From the NCBI GenBank assembly GCA_964304625.1, contig OZ199838.1:15748001-15812000 (forward strand): a stretch of DNA of 64,000 nt, read 5' to 3'. A program made the translations under genes and the position numbers. Below are positions 34,169 to 47,193 of this stretch, piece after piece. The notes beneath the pieces were generated by a model, which was given only the letters and a program-made list of their open reading frames with translations, was not told the DNA's origin and ran no database searches. Each line of letters opens with the position of its first letter. Within the stretch, counting starts at the first letter, position 1. This DNA comes from Kudoa neothunni (taxonomy: Eukaryota > Cnidaria).

Positions 34169-35491
34169 CCCTCCAAGCCTGTGTGGAGTCCATTGGTCCC
34201 CAACGCAAATGTCTGGCCAATCTACAGCCCATCTGTGACTCAAAATAGGTTAATAACCAATATTATTCCGTTAAAATGCAATATTAATTTATAACCTTTG
34301 TTCAAAAATTATGAGGAATTTTTTTTCCATCGCAAATTAACAATTACTTACACCACGTCGTTTTTGAGGTCCAATGGATCCCGCGATTTTCTTTAATAAA
34401 ATGAAAGTAAAAATTAATTTATACGATTTTTTAACTTTTAGGAGAATTCTACCGAATAAATATTAAATAAATAACTAAATCCGACAAAAGTGACGCTAAC
34501 GCGACGTCTCTATAAGCATGCCATCCTTGTCCGGATACAGCCATAACTCCTCAAATTATGATGGCTCTTATACCGATTATTCAATTTATGACGAGTCTTC
34601 ATCATTTTTTATAGTATCGTATTGTAGAAAACATTCAAAAACACATGTGATAACTGTTATATGAAATAATCACTGTTTACTATCATTTCGCGTATTTCTT
34701 CGTAATATTAGATATTAGATTGTGTTGTTTATAAGAAGATAAATTGACATAAAGTAATTAAATTGTTTTAATTATTGGCTTGAATAAAAACACAAAAATA
34801 CAGTCATATTCCAAGGTAACGTATCAATATGTGATTTTGCGGATCCTCAAGCAGGACATAATCTTAATAATAATTGACCGTTTATACATAATCCAAAAGA
34901 TGAATTTTTCTCATACTTTGTCTGACGATACTAACTTTTGTTTAATACAATTTTGTGAAATAAAAACGCGGAGTATATTTCTACCTCATTTTTATTTGGA
35001 GGGTATAGATTTTTCAGCTACTAATAGGGTAAATAATACGTGTCGTTCTTTATGAATCCTTATTTAATAAAAATTTGTTGTGTGCAAATCATACGCTAAA
35101 AGTTAATAAAACTAGCCAATTTTAATAATTCATTGACGACTGCTTTACGTATTGTATGTTGAGTTACTTGTAAAGCTGTATAAATACTTTTCCTCCCCAA
35201 ATATTTTATTATGGTTAATTAACTTAAACATATATTGTTATAACTATGAAAACTAATCCAATTCCAATATATACGCAGAAAAAAACACATTTCCAATCAT
35301 CGGATACAATCGGAAATTATCGATTATGTAGTATTCTTAGATTTTTTCCTTATTCATTCGGTAGAATTATTTTTTTATTATAAATTGTGAACCAATATGA
35401 TTTTATCAACTAAAATAAACAATAAAAAAGTGGAGTCCATTGGATCCCAAAAACGACGTGGTGTATAGGCGATTTTGACTTGCTTGGAGGA
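34169..35491. mobile_element. piggyBac-like MITE with nested terminal repeats, left copy
   Basis: Outer ends CCCTCCAAGC and, reversed, TCCTCCAAGC are flanked by TTAG (34165-34168) and TTAA (35492-35495), a piggyBac target duplication with one change. Inside, a stronger inverted pair of ~34 bp starts CACCACGTCGTTTTT at 34351 and ends at 35463. Both sides carry the GTCCAATGGATC-type subterminal motif also found in the piggyBac at 19.9 kb. A short frame from 34519 (MPSLSGYSHNSSNYDG) and a 91-codon frame (34780-35055) have no transposase signature. The inner pair may be a separate, younger insertion. Confidence 0.6.
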
Positions 35492-35495
35492 TTAA

Positions 35496-36416
35496 AAATG
35501 TATTATAATGACCGAAATCATAGAAAACACTTTTTATATTAAATATTTTAAAACAGTGGAAGAAGTTAGACACAGAAACACATAATGTGTGAAGTCATGT
35601 TACAGATGTTCAGAGAAGAGTCAGATGAGTTGAGAATAAATTTATTAATTTGCAATGATAATAATGATAAACTTTTCATCTATATGCGAGGGAATCGTAA
35701 ATAAGTGGATAACTTTTAATGCGTAGTTTTTCATTAATCCTATAAAGTCAGGCAAATATATTATATATTATATACTATATACTATAAACTATAAAATGAT
35801 TTTATCGAATCGCGAGAAATTAACTTAATTTTTCAATAAAAATTTTACAGAATATGACAAAAAATAAATATAACCGATAAGATAGATTTCCATAATTATG
35901 TTAAAACAAATATGAGATGGATATTATTTTTAATTTTAATTGTTCTAATTAAATCATATTCAGTTGCGGAGACATTTTTTATCCTTATCTAAAAATTTAA
36001 ATGCGAATATTTTATGTAGTTTTTAATCAAATTAAATTTAAAAAATAAGATAATATTTTATATAATATAGTTTAATCGATATAATAATGCAAAATCTAAT
36101 TTTTCAGAGTGCATATTGGGTTAATAATGAATTTCAATATAAGAACTATCCTTACACATAGAAATTAATAGTAAAGGAACCGACCAAGCTTTCCTAGAAA
36201 CAATTGGTGGTTACATATTGTACAAATTTATATACATCATTATTTGTCTATACGTAATCGTAATAAGACGTATTTAATTTGGTAATTAAACGTCAGATTA
36301 TTTTGTCGAATTTTTATTACAAACATAAAAGTATTTAAGAGTTGATATTTGAGTTGGAGCGGCAATAAATACAAAACTGAGTGAATTTTTTATAAGATGA
36401 TGATATAATGGAATTT
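35496..36416. other. End of left arm and start of single-copy spacer
   Basis: No gene recognised. The duplication ends at 35957; sequence from 35958 to 37816 has no counterpart in the right arm. Confidence 0.6.
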
Positions 36417-37331
36417 TTATGCTTCGTTTTCTGGTAACACTATTTCTAGCGTCGCTCGACCTCTTCTTCTGGCCAGCAGAGACGAGTCTCCAATCGGTAA
36501 TACAATTTGGGGGTTACATTGGTTATTATCGGGATTACCTACAAATCAACATTTAAAATGAATTTACAACAAATTTTAAAGTAGAAATATGCGTTGAAAT
36601 GGACTTACCAGACGAAAGACAAAATTTCTCCTTGACGCATACGCCATGTGCAATGTCATATGAATCCTTATTCTATATGGAAATAATTACTAAGATGCTT
36701 AAATAAAATTTAGTGTTCTTAAAATAGTCGGATAATTCGATAAACTTACCGTCGAAGAACTCTTGAGATGATTTGGAATCATATGAAGGTTAAAACGGTG
36801 TTCGATAACCTATTATTGGTTAAAAATTAGTTTCAATAAATCTCATGTTACCTTACAAGGTACACAGTATGCTGGATACTTGATGGTAGTTACTGTACAA
36901 GTTTATTTAAAAATACAACTAAAATACTCAATCAAGTACCTTTGTATCCGGAACATTCCCCATGCACTCCACAATATCCACGATGAGCATGATAATCGCT
37001 GACAATCCCATTCAAATTTTTTAAGGCCTCTTTGATTAGACCAAGCTATAAATTTTTTAAATAAAAAAAGTAATATAAAATTACTCTAGCTGGGCTTTTC
37101 AAATAATATTTATGTTTCAACATCAAAGTTAATGTATGCCTCATTTGACACTTGGCATCATCTCCCAAATAAATCTTTAAAAGTTAATGAAATAATGTTC
37201 TAAACCAAATATAATTACTCCAATCTCTTGGAAGGTTTTTCTAATATTAACAGCAACTAAACCAAATTAGAAACGATACCCTTACGTTTTATACAAAGAA
37301 CAAGCAATAACAAATTCAGTAGTGAACCCAT
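36417..37331 (-). CDS. Secreted cysteine-rich protein, eight exons, unknown family
   Basis: Eight exons on the minus strand close in phase with GT-AG introns: 37331-37286, 37256-37219, 37174-37085, 37045-36940, 36892-36852, 36809-36750, 36672-36609, 36538-36417. The product is 188 residues. It starts with a signal peptide (MGSLLNLLLLVLCIK then LAVN). The mature part has eight cysteines at 37, 83, 89, 103, 106, 139, 145 and 156, enough for four disulfides. Blocks include YLGDDAKCQMRHTLTLML, SDYHAHRGYCGVHGECSGYK, TIKYPAYCVPCKVIEHRFNL and GVCVKEKFCLSS. A basic RRRGR site near 172-176 precedes a short C-terminal tail and could be a processing site. I do not recognise the family; a cytokine-, growth-factor- or venom-like secreted protein is possible. 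It is the only gene in the single-copy spacer. Confidence 0.8.
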
Positions 37332-37370
37332 ATTTCAGTCAAATATACCAAGATGATTATGATGAAATCT

Positions 37371-37380
37371 CCTTTTATAT
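37371..37380 (-). promoter_or_regulatory. TATA box of the secreted-protein gene
   Basis: ATATAAAAGG on the minus strand lies 40 bp before the start codon. Confidence 0.55.
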
Positions 37381-37816
37381 CATGCTATCGTATAATTCAA
37401 GTTTTTACGTTTAAAAAAAGATAACGCCACAATTATTAAAGATAAAACATTGAATAAATTTCAATAACTTATTTATATTGTATATGCATATCAATTACAC
37501 GAGTTTTTATAGAAGGTTTAGATATTGTTTGAATAGGGGGTTTTTATTCTCACACAATATAATATAACATTACCTTATTCTTTTATGATTTAAACAATCT
37601 TTTTTATTTAAATAATGATACATAGTGTATATAGCAAGTCTTAATAACTGTACGTTTGTGTGTACAAATCCTATGTTTAGACGAAGTCACATTAGAATGT
37701 TAGAAATGTTAGGTATAGTTTAAAATGGCAAAAATTATTTTCGTGATAAATTTTAATCCAGATATATATGTACGGATGCATAATTTAAATTTTTAATCCC
37801 AGATTTTTACTGATAT

Positions 37817-38016
37817 NNNNNNNNNNNNNNNNNNNNNNNNNNNNNNNNNNNNNNNNNNNNNNNNNNNNNNNNNNNNNNNNNNNNNNNNNNNNNNNNNNNN
37901 NNNNNNNNNNNNNNNNNNNNNNNNNNNNNNNNNNNNNNNNNNNNNNNNNNNNNNNNNNNNNNNNNNNNNNNNNNNNNNNNNNNNNNNNNNNNNNNNNNNN
38001 NNNNNNNNNNNNNNNN
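37817..38016. other. Assembly gap, exactly 200 N
   Basis: The round-number run of N marks a scaffold join of unknown true length. The right arm begins at the very next base. Confidence 1.
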
Positions 38017-38482
38017 ATGATTTAATTAGAACAATTAAAATTAAAAATAATATCCATCTCATATTTGTTTTAACATAATTATGGAAATCTATCTTATCGG
38101 TTATATTTATTTTTTGTCATATTCTGTAAAATTTTTATTGAAAAATTAAGTTAATTTCTCGCGATTCGATAAAATCATTTTATAGTTTATAGTATATAGT
38201 ATATAATATATAATATATTTGCCTGACTTTATAGGATTAATGAAAAACTACGCATTAAAAGTTATCCACTTATTTACGATTCCCTCGCATATAGATGAAA
38301 AGTTTATCATTATTATCATTGCAAATTAATAAATTTATTCTCAACTCATCTGACTCTTCTCTGAACATCTGTAACATGACTTCACACATTATGTGTTTCT
38401 GTGTCTAACTTCTTCCACTGTTTTAAAATATTTAATATAAAAAGTGTTTTCTATGATTTCGGTCATTATAATACATTTTTAA

Positions 38483-39805
38483 TCCTCCAAGCAAGTCAAA
38501 ATCGCCTATACACCACGTCGTTTTTGGGATCCAATGGACTCCACTTTTTTATTGTTTATTTTAGTTGATAAAATCATATTGGTTCACAATTTATAATAAA
38601 AAAATAATTCTACCGAATGAATAAGGAAAAAATCTAAGAATACTACATAATCGATAATTTCCGATTGTATCCGATGATTGGAAATGTGTTTTTTTCTGCG
38701 TATATATTGGAATTGGATTAGTTTTCATAGTTATAACAATATATGTTTAAGTTAATTAACCATAATAAAATATTTGGGGAGGAAAAGTATTTATACAGCT
38801 TTACAAGTAACTCAACATACAATACGTAAAGCAGTCGTCAATGAATTATTAAAATTGGCTAGTTTTATTAACTTTTAGCGTATGATTTGCACACAACAAA
38901 TTTTTATTAAATAAGGATTCATAAAGAACGACACGTATTATTTACCCTATTAGTAGCTGAAAAATCTATACCCTCCAAATAAAAATGAGGTAGAAATATA
39001 CTCCGCGTTTTTATTTCACAAAATTGTATTAAACAAAAGTTAGTATCGTCAGACAAAGTATGAGAAAAATTCATCTTTTGGATTATGTATAAACGGTCAA
39101 TTATTATTAAGATTATGTCCTGCTTGAGGATCCGCAAAATCACATATTGATACGTTACCTTGGAATATGACTGTATTTTTGTGTTTTTATTCAAGCCAAT
39201 AATTAAAACAATTTAATTACTTTATGTCAATTTATCTTCTTATAAACAACACAATCTAATATCTAATATTACGAAGAAATACGCGAAATGATAGTAAACA
39301 GTGATTATTTCATATAACAGTTATCACATGTGTTTTTGAATGTTTTCTACAATACGATACTATAAAAAATGATGAAGACTCGTCATAAATTGAATAATCG
39401 GTATAAGAGCCATCATAATTTGAGGAGTTATGGCTGTATCCGGACAAGGATGGCATGCTTATAGAGACGTCGCGTTAGCGTCACTTTTGTCGGATTTAGT
39501 TATTTATTTAATATTTATTCGGTAGAATTCTCCTAAAAGTTAAAAAATCGTATAAATTAATTTTTACTTTCATTTTATTAAAGAAAATCGCGGGATCCAT
39601 TGGACCTCAAAAACGACGTGGTGTAAGTAATTGTTAATTTGCGATGGAAAAAAAATTCCTCATAATTTTTGAACAAAGGTTATAAATTAATATTGCATTT
39701 TAACGGAATAATATTGGTTATTAACCTATTTTGAGTCACAGATGGGCTGTAGATTGGCCAGACATTTGCGTTGGGGACCAATGGACTCCACACAGGCTTG
39801 GAGGG
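38483..39805. mobile_element. piggyBac-like MITE, right copy
   Basis: Mirror of 34169-35491, with no difference where compared, within the no-difference inner part of the arms. Confidence 0.6.
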
Positions 39806-40698
39806 CTAATAGCTAAAATGCAAAGAAAAGCAAAACAAAAAACTATGCAAAGTATGGCGAAAAATTGCGAGAACATTATTATTGTCTTAATTACATCAGA
39901 AGCCACATTATATATAGTTATTTATAAATAAAACACCTTTTTAGCTTTTATATTAGGATTTGATTAGGTTAAACAAATAAATTTTAATTTTCTTACCACA
40001 TAATGTCAATAAGATTAAATTTAGTAATAAGAGGAGGAAATATATTTAGAATTAATTCGAAAAAAAATTGAATTTTTCTTTCAACAATTTGTTATAAAGA
40101 TGGTAAAAACAATTAAAATTTTTTATTATTGGACCAATTAATAAAATCAAATAAACTTAACTTTTTAACTTTAAAAATGACTTTACAAGCTGCAAGGAGT
40201 CAACACACACCCCATTTTATTCATTTACGCATTATCAGCAGATCCCGAACAAACCGATTTGAATCACTAGTTCCTACCTTTTTGCGCTGTCGTAAGGGGA
40301 TTGCGACCGAGTGGGCCATTACTGTATTTGTTGTACCGTAAACTAGAACTCAATACTCATAATATTTTAGTTTCTATCTAAAAAATGGTTCGAAGAGAAT
40401 TATAGGATTTAATAGAGACTTAGCTTCAATTAGCGTGTATAAAATGCGTAGCAATGTAGTCGGAAGTTTGATTGAACCCCATTAACGCTCGGTACACTAA
40501 AAAGAACCGTGTCCAAAATTTATTATCACGCACCATCTAATCTCGAACGTAATTTATTTCAAAAAACGAGAACGATAAAAGTTAAATGGCCGATTAAACA
40601 TCATCCAAACTAGACTAATGATTATTGCGCTCAGAAAAAATAAATTTAAACTAACAAAAACTATTTAATACAAATTCTACATCAATTTTCAAAAAACA
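39806..40698. other. Mirror of the stretch downstream of MPP10
   Basis: Same content as 33276-34168; no recognised gene. Confidence 0.35.
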
Positions 40699-41891
40699 CT
40701 AAGGATCGTTCATAGTTTGAAGTTTCTTGAAGAATGAGGTGGACGAAGAGTACTCCTTGGTATTGGAATTTTGCTTAGATGCTTTTTTCGGTTGAGCAGA
40801 GCCATCAACGCGAATTTTTAATGAGTTAACTTTCTTGAGTTTGGTTATTGCCGCTGTTTTCGAAATCAATTTTCCACCGGCCTGACGTCTACTCTCAATC
40901 ATCTCTTTGAGTTTATTTTTCCTCATACGCTGAGTTTTCTTCTTGCGAAGAGCACGCGTCTTCTCTTCTTTAGTTAGATCATTCTTGGCGACTAATTCAT
41001 CACGATTTTTAGCATGAATTTCTTCAGGCGCAAATGTAGTTGAAGATTTGAGTGTGACAGGAGCAGGTTCTTCCATTGAAATTGTGGGATAGTTTGTTGT
41101 CACGGCCACCTCAACCTTGGGCTATTAACCAACAATAACTTACTCGCACACACACACACACACACACACAATTGCTTACCATCTTAGGAGTATAATTGAG
41201 ATTGGTCAAAGTATCCAATTTTCGAAATACTTCATCGATACTAGCTCTAATGTGATCGTGGAGTTGGTTGTTATTATTAGTAGCGGTGTCCTCTCCCTGT
41301 GCTTTGCTCAAGTATTCCTTCTCGTAGATGGTTGCTAGGGATTCTTTACTTTTTTCCGAACTAACCACAACAGGCAGTCTATACGCTGCAACATCGGTTT
41401 CCATTTTTCTCTTGCGTTCAACATCATCAAAGGTTTTATCCTTGATTCGTTGAATGATAATTTTTTCGATTTTTTTTGTAACATCATTCGTTATGGTTGG
41501 TGCTTTAATTTTTTTGAATTAAAAAGAGAATATCTAACACAAAAATAATATCAAAGCTTACCAGCAATCTTTCCATACTGAAAAGTCAAATGCTCATCAA
41601 TAAGACTTCCTTTATCACGATTGTTGGCCCACGTTTCTCCACTCATTTTCCAGGTCTTATCTGCCAGATTCCGCTGTTCCAATTCGGCTATCCTGATTTT
41701 TGCCTATCACACGAAATATACGCAAATAACCAAATAGCGCCTAAACCCACATCGTATTGTTCTTGTTGGAATTTGGACGATAATTCTGGTTCCTCATCAT
41801 CCCCCTTATCAATAAAAAAAGTATCATCTACATCGTCGTCTTCTTCGCTAACAGAAAATAAGTGGGACTCCTGACTCGATATGGAACTCAT
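40699..41891 (-). CDS. MPP10, short form, right copy
   Basis: Same exon structure and protein as the left copy, with no differences found. It starts at the ATG complementary to 41889-41891 and ends at TAG at 40699. It lies in the inner zone where the arms do not differ, so it may be the same reads placed twice. Confidence 0.92.
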
Positions 41892-43532
41892 TTTCGATTT
41901 GTGTCGGGAAAACTCGTGCAATATTAAAATGCTTGTATAAAAATATTAGTGTCTATTATATATAATAAATATGAACGAATAATTATGAGCCTCGATAAAT
42001 ATTATTCAGCAATTATTAAAAAATTAGCTTTGTATACAACGTGTGAGTAAGAGTTGCTGGGATTAAAATCGTATATATACATACAAAGATTTAGTTACAT
42101 TGTAAATGGGTTGATTTCGTGGATATTTTTAGTCAAGCAAAAATAATTTAAAAAACCTTATGACAATATTCATGTTGATTTCCCGCCTAATGTTGATTTT
42201 GGATAAAAAAACAACCGAAAATAACCACAGTGGAAAACATGACATCGTTTTTATTTTTATTATAATTCAAGCAATTCTGTTAGCTGCATGCATAGAGGCC
42301 ATATTATTAAAAGCTACGATATATATCGAACTAGGAATACTAAACGGTTGATTACTAATAATCACCTTGGTAACAAATTCCTTGCCGGACCTCTTAAAAG
42401 TCAAGTATAAGGTTACTGGGAGTCCGAGACTCATACCTTGAGTCAATGAAAAGGGTGTATGTCCGAGCATGCTTCAGATGTTAAGGTACTGATTCTATGT
42501 ATTTGGAATCTATCTTGAAAGTATAGCATGTGTGAAATAGAAGCTGCAATAAATCAGGTAAACAAACGTCATTGGATGTATTTTACTTATAAGTAATTTA
42601 CTATTTCGATTTATTAGTATATAAAACAAAATTGATAATTTTTTTCTTATTCATTCGTAAATAAATTTATTTAAATTAAAATGTAAAGTAGTCTAAAATT
42701 AAACATTTATTAAACACTTAGTTCCTAATGTAAAACATATAGACTAAAAACGCTTTTAAACAGGTGAAATTCTTAAAAATGTATTATTGATCTTTTTAAA
42801 TAAACTGTAAGGGAAGTAAAAATTATAGTTTTATTCGTTTTAATATGAAATTTTTTAGAATTTTTTAGAATTTGTTTGAGTAAATTTTCACTTAAAAATT
42901 ATATAAACTAAAACTTTGTTTTCGAGATTGGGAAGCATGTTTATTTTCCTGATTTAGATTTAAATTACAATATTTAAACGCCTGCGCATGGGCGTTAGTG
43001 CAGAATACGATATTTTACACTAAAACATTAAATAACCACTACATTAATTTATAATTTACACTTACCTTTATGTAATAAATGAGTTTCGCATCGACTTATT
43101 TGTTGTCAAAAAAGAATTGGAAAAAAGTCGAAACATTTAATTTATTAACAGTTGTATTTATCTTTTTTACGTAATTTTTGTAAAAATATTTTTCCCGCCT
43201 GAAACTAAATCCATTTTACAATTTCTTTTTGGGAAAGAGGTGTGGAGTTGTCCTCATAAGTGGTAAGGGTGCGAAAAGTAAAATTAATAAATGTAAATCT
43301 TTTTGACTTTAGTGAAAAAAATTAAAAGGTCATGTATCACAGTTGAATTTAAATGAGATAATTACTTTTATTATTTCTAAGACCATATAAACTTAATTAT
43401 TTTGATTATAGAGCTTTATGTTTGACAAATATCGCCATTATTAATACAAAATAAAATATTTAATTCATCAAATTGCATAGGTCAGAGGATCGATATATAC
43501 AAGGCAATTCTAGAATCTATGATCTGTTACAC
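41892..43532. other. Mirror of the stretch upstream of MPP10
   Basis: Same content as 30444-32082; no recognised gene. Confidence 0.35.
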
Positions 43533-44011
43533 CAGAGGTCGACAACCTACGCATCGTCAGTTATCATTATCCGGTCGCCATTTATTGACCTACAAACGAA
43601 TTTTTCTTAATATCTGAAGTAATTAAAGAACTTTTAAGTTTATATCTAAATCTTTGTTCCAAATGCTAATATGTTGTCAACTAAAGTTCGTTTTCAATAA
43701 ATCGGAAAGCTAGGATAAATAGGATTGTTAAAATTATTTATATAACAATGTAAAATACTTCTAAAAAGGCATATAAGTATACCTACTGTTACGCGACATC
43801 GTTGATTCACAAGTTAAACACGATTTCATTACTCTACACATGCAAATTACTCGAATATAACAATTTTTATTTGACATACTTTTATAGTTTAAATAACTTT
43901 CATAAATTCTTATTTATACATTTAAATTCAAAATTTGAACTTAGAATAATCTAACATCTTAATCAATTAATTTTAGTATGGCCCGTTATTCAATAAGGTT
44001 GTGTATCCGTG
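43533..44011. mobile_element. hAT MITE, right copy
   Basis: Mirror of 29965-30443 with the same 8-bp flanks, so the insertion predates the split of the two arms or haplotypes. Confidence 0.8.
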
Positions 44012-44440
44012 TTTTACACGAACGCGCAACAAGGGGAGCTTATGTTTGTTGAGAATGACATGCTATAAAAAGTCGTCCTTTATTATTTTCTCTATTATCA
44101 ATCAAAATTTGATTTACGATCACTATCTTTTATTTATTTTGCATTCGCTAAAATCTTACATTCAGTTCTGAGCACGAAACCTGAAATGACCCAAAACATC
44201 AATCAGGCTCAATAAAATGAATAAAAAATGTTGTGATCTCTCTTTGACTAATAAATTATATTTAATTGTATTTAATTAAATTTATATTAATTTCTACAAA
44301 AAAAAGTAATTTTAAAATTTTCTAATTAAAGACGAATTAATTAATTCGGGCAAGCTTTATATTTTTATGCACACAAAAATGACAGGAAATTGCACAACAA
44401 ATAAACCATAAAAAATATAAAGTTTATTACAGTGAAAAAA

Positions 44441-45557
44441 TTAGAAATAAAAAATAAAAAGAGTAGCCACAATCAATACACACATTAAAATTAATCCCGT
44501 TGAAGCGCTATAAATGAATCAGAAAATTATTTCACATAAAAAACACATACCTGGGACTTATTTTACTTGTAACCCGATTCCAAACAGTGATTGACATACT
44601 AACCAAAAATATCACTACAGGTATCATGTATTTGAGAATATAGCTAGAGGTTACGGATTCCGATTCGTTTACTACAAGATATTTGTCTACAACTGAAAGC
44701 AGTTGTTGATGTTGTGTTTGCTGTTTGGAGATTATATGAACCTAATGTGTGACAAAGAGTCAAACTGTCCCACAGAGATGCAGTTAATCATTCAACAATT
44801 TACCAAATTATTCAACGACGAATAAGCATCCTCAAGTTCATTGATACGTTCGTTGAGACGATACTCCAATATTTCATTGTTTTCTTCCAATGTGTTGACA
44901 CTACTTTTGAGTTTGGTAAGCTATTTTGTTAAATATTTACGATGGCCAACTTTCCACACGATAAACAACCACATACTTCATTCTGAAAACATGAACTATC
45001 ATCGGCCATTTGTAGATTAATGTCATTTCTGAGAATATCAATTTTCTATATGTGTTACGGAAAGTAGATTAGATTTGATTGTTCTTATAGGGTTAATGTG
45101 ATTACATCGGAGTTGGTTTTAATGTCACATCTGACAGAGGAAAAATCTTTTGATATTTCCTTTATATAAATGTTACTTAATCGGAAAAATATGCGTGACA
45201 ATTTACATTGATTAGATTTAAAAATTTGGAATCAAACACACTAATAGTGCCAGAATGATGAGTGTTGATATTGGAGGTATTGTTGCTAACCGCATTGAAC
45301 AAACGCGTTGCTTCATTACTCACTACTTCATCACTAATTGTACTTTGAAGAATTTAAAAAAGTTTAAATGAATATTGTTGTAGTGAATATATATATATAT
45401 ATTTTCAATTAATTTTATCACAAATATAAGCCTTGCGTTTAATGCGAGTACATTATGAATGAATATATTCACTGTCATTGCACAAATAACTCTACACACC
45501 TACTACAAACAGTTGATGTGGCGCTATTGGTGTCATGATATCTTGAAGAGTTGCCAT
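44441..45557 (-). CDS. Coiled-coil protein with C-terminal membrane hairpin, right copy
   Basis: Mirror of 28419-29535. The six exons occupy matching positions (paired coordinates sum to 73976 at both ends), so the frame is preserved in both arms. That supports real coding sequence. Confidence 0.75.
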
Positions 45558-47193
45558 CGCTACTAAAATACAATTTTTTAAAGAATGAGCAAAAAAGTGT
45601 ACTTTTGAATTGAATCACCAACTTCACTCTCTACATAAAATTTAATATTAATAGATGAAATAAAATAGCTAGTCTTCATAAGGATATAAGTACTTTCACG
45701 ATGCGATCCATCTCGAGAAAACTTTTTTGGTTTTCGCATCATACTGAAAAGATTAGCTTTAAGGGCGCCATGCAACCTATGTTTGTATAGAATTATTCGC
45801 ATGAATAAACATAAAAAATGCCGATTTCTATTTGGTATACATATTTAGAAAATACATTTAATGTTAAAAATGAATAAAAACGTAAAAATCCCCTTAAAAC
45901 AATCATAACTAACAAAACTTAATGTCATCAACCATTTATATATTTTTCAAATTGATCTAGGAATATTACTTAGGCTTTAATCTCGTAGACCTGAGGGTAG
46001 CATTAGTATCCGGGGCTTCTTCCTACAATATCAATGATCAATATCCAATAGATACAAATAAGGCATTTACTTCTTGGTTTGCCCCATTATTTTTCCATTC
46101 TAAGTGCGCTTTCAAGCCAGTGCTATCCTAAGTTTTAATAGCTTTTACAATCACGGATTAAGTGTCGACGCATTATGTTAAGAGTCATTGTTTGCTTCTG
46201 TAAATTTCTTTCATGAGTGCTCCACGTATATAGAAACCTGAATATTCTTTTCGATCTATTCATCCTAATCTAATTAATTATAATTTTATGATTTGACATT
46301 TTTATTTATCATTGTTAATATTTTATGAACGTTATTATCATTATAACCATTACTTAAAGCCTTAATAAATAACTAGTCTTAATGATCCTCAAATATCGCT
46401 TTTATAAGAAGCTCCAGATAAAGTCAAGGTGAATCTCAATTATCTTTTTATAGTAAATACATTTTATCAAGGTAATCTCCGCCTCGTTTTATCGAATATC
46501 GTGTGCCAGAAAATATTTCATCGATGGGTTAATTAAACTTTTCGGTCTGGAAAACCATCCAGTATGACCCCAATGAGATTTTACGAGGCACCTATTTTCA
46601 TTAAAAGGAGAACAATATATGAGAGATAAGTTTCCATAATAGTACTTCAAAGCTATAGAGTGAAAAATAGTAGGTCTCAATATGGCGTGAATTAATCCAA
46701 CACAAGATACAGTTGGTGCTTGGATTTATTGTAAATTCGTTAATTGATCAGTTACTATTGGAGTTTTCAGTGGGATAACTCCTTTTATGAATTCAAAAGA
46801 AAAATTTTAAAATTCGAGATTCGTTCTTGTTTAATTACATTCAACTAAAATTTGCAATGCAAAGAAGGCTGATTTGAACCCCTGAATTAGGGATTGGCAT
46901 AATATGCAAGTTATAACTTGAAATTTTTTTACTATTTCTAATAAATGAAATTCGGTTTATTAAAATAGATTGGCCCTACTCAAAGTTATAAAATTTCCGC
47001 CATTACAAACTGCATATTAAATAATCTATACCATGTGTTCGTAATCAGGAGTAAATTTAAGAAAAAATTGAGAACCCAAGATTTTTACAAAAATCAACGA
47101 AAAACGAGTTACATAATTTTAAATTTAATTATGGATAAACATTGATTAAATTCGAAATATTTTATACACCTTTTTATAATATTATTGCAAATA
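45558..47193. other. Mirror of the stretch 26791-28418
   Basis: The frame at 45578-45802 repeats the left one but ends differently (KYTFLLIL), because an A-run differs in length. Confidence 0.35.

Larger units (their letters stand above)
10031..35957. repeat. Left arm of ~26-kb inverted duplication
   Basis: Every gene and transposon from about 10031 to 35957 reappears reverse-complemented in 38017-64000. Paired coordinates sum to 73974 near the centre, 73976 at 28.2 kb, 74008 at 25 kb, 74020 at 21.5 kb, 74025 at 16 kb and 74031 at 10.5 kb, so length differences total only ~57 bp. The outer end is not visible because the right arm meets the window edge. Confidence 0.98.

Noticed and set aside
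34043-34243. 66-codon minus frame with its mirror at 39731-39931
   Set aside because: Overlaps the MITE end and has no protein family; its match in both arms only reflects the duplication.
37793-38062. Open frame running through the N gap on the minus strand
   Set aside because: It is open only because N codons cannot be stops.
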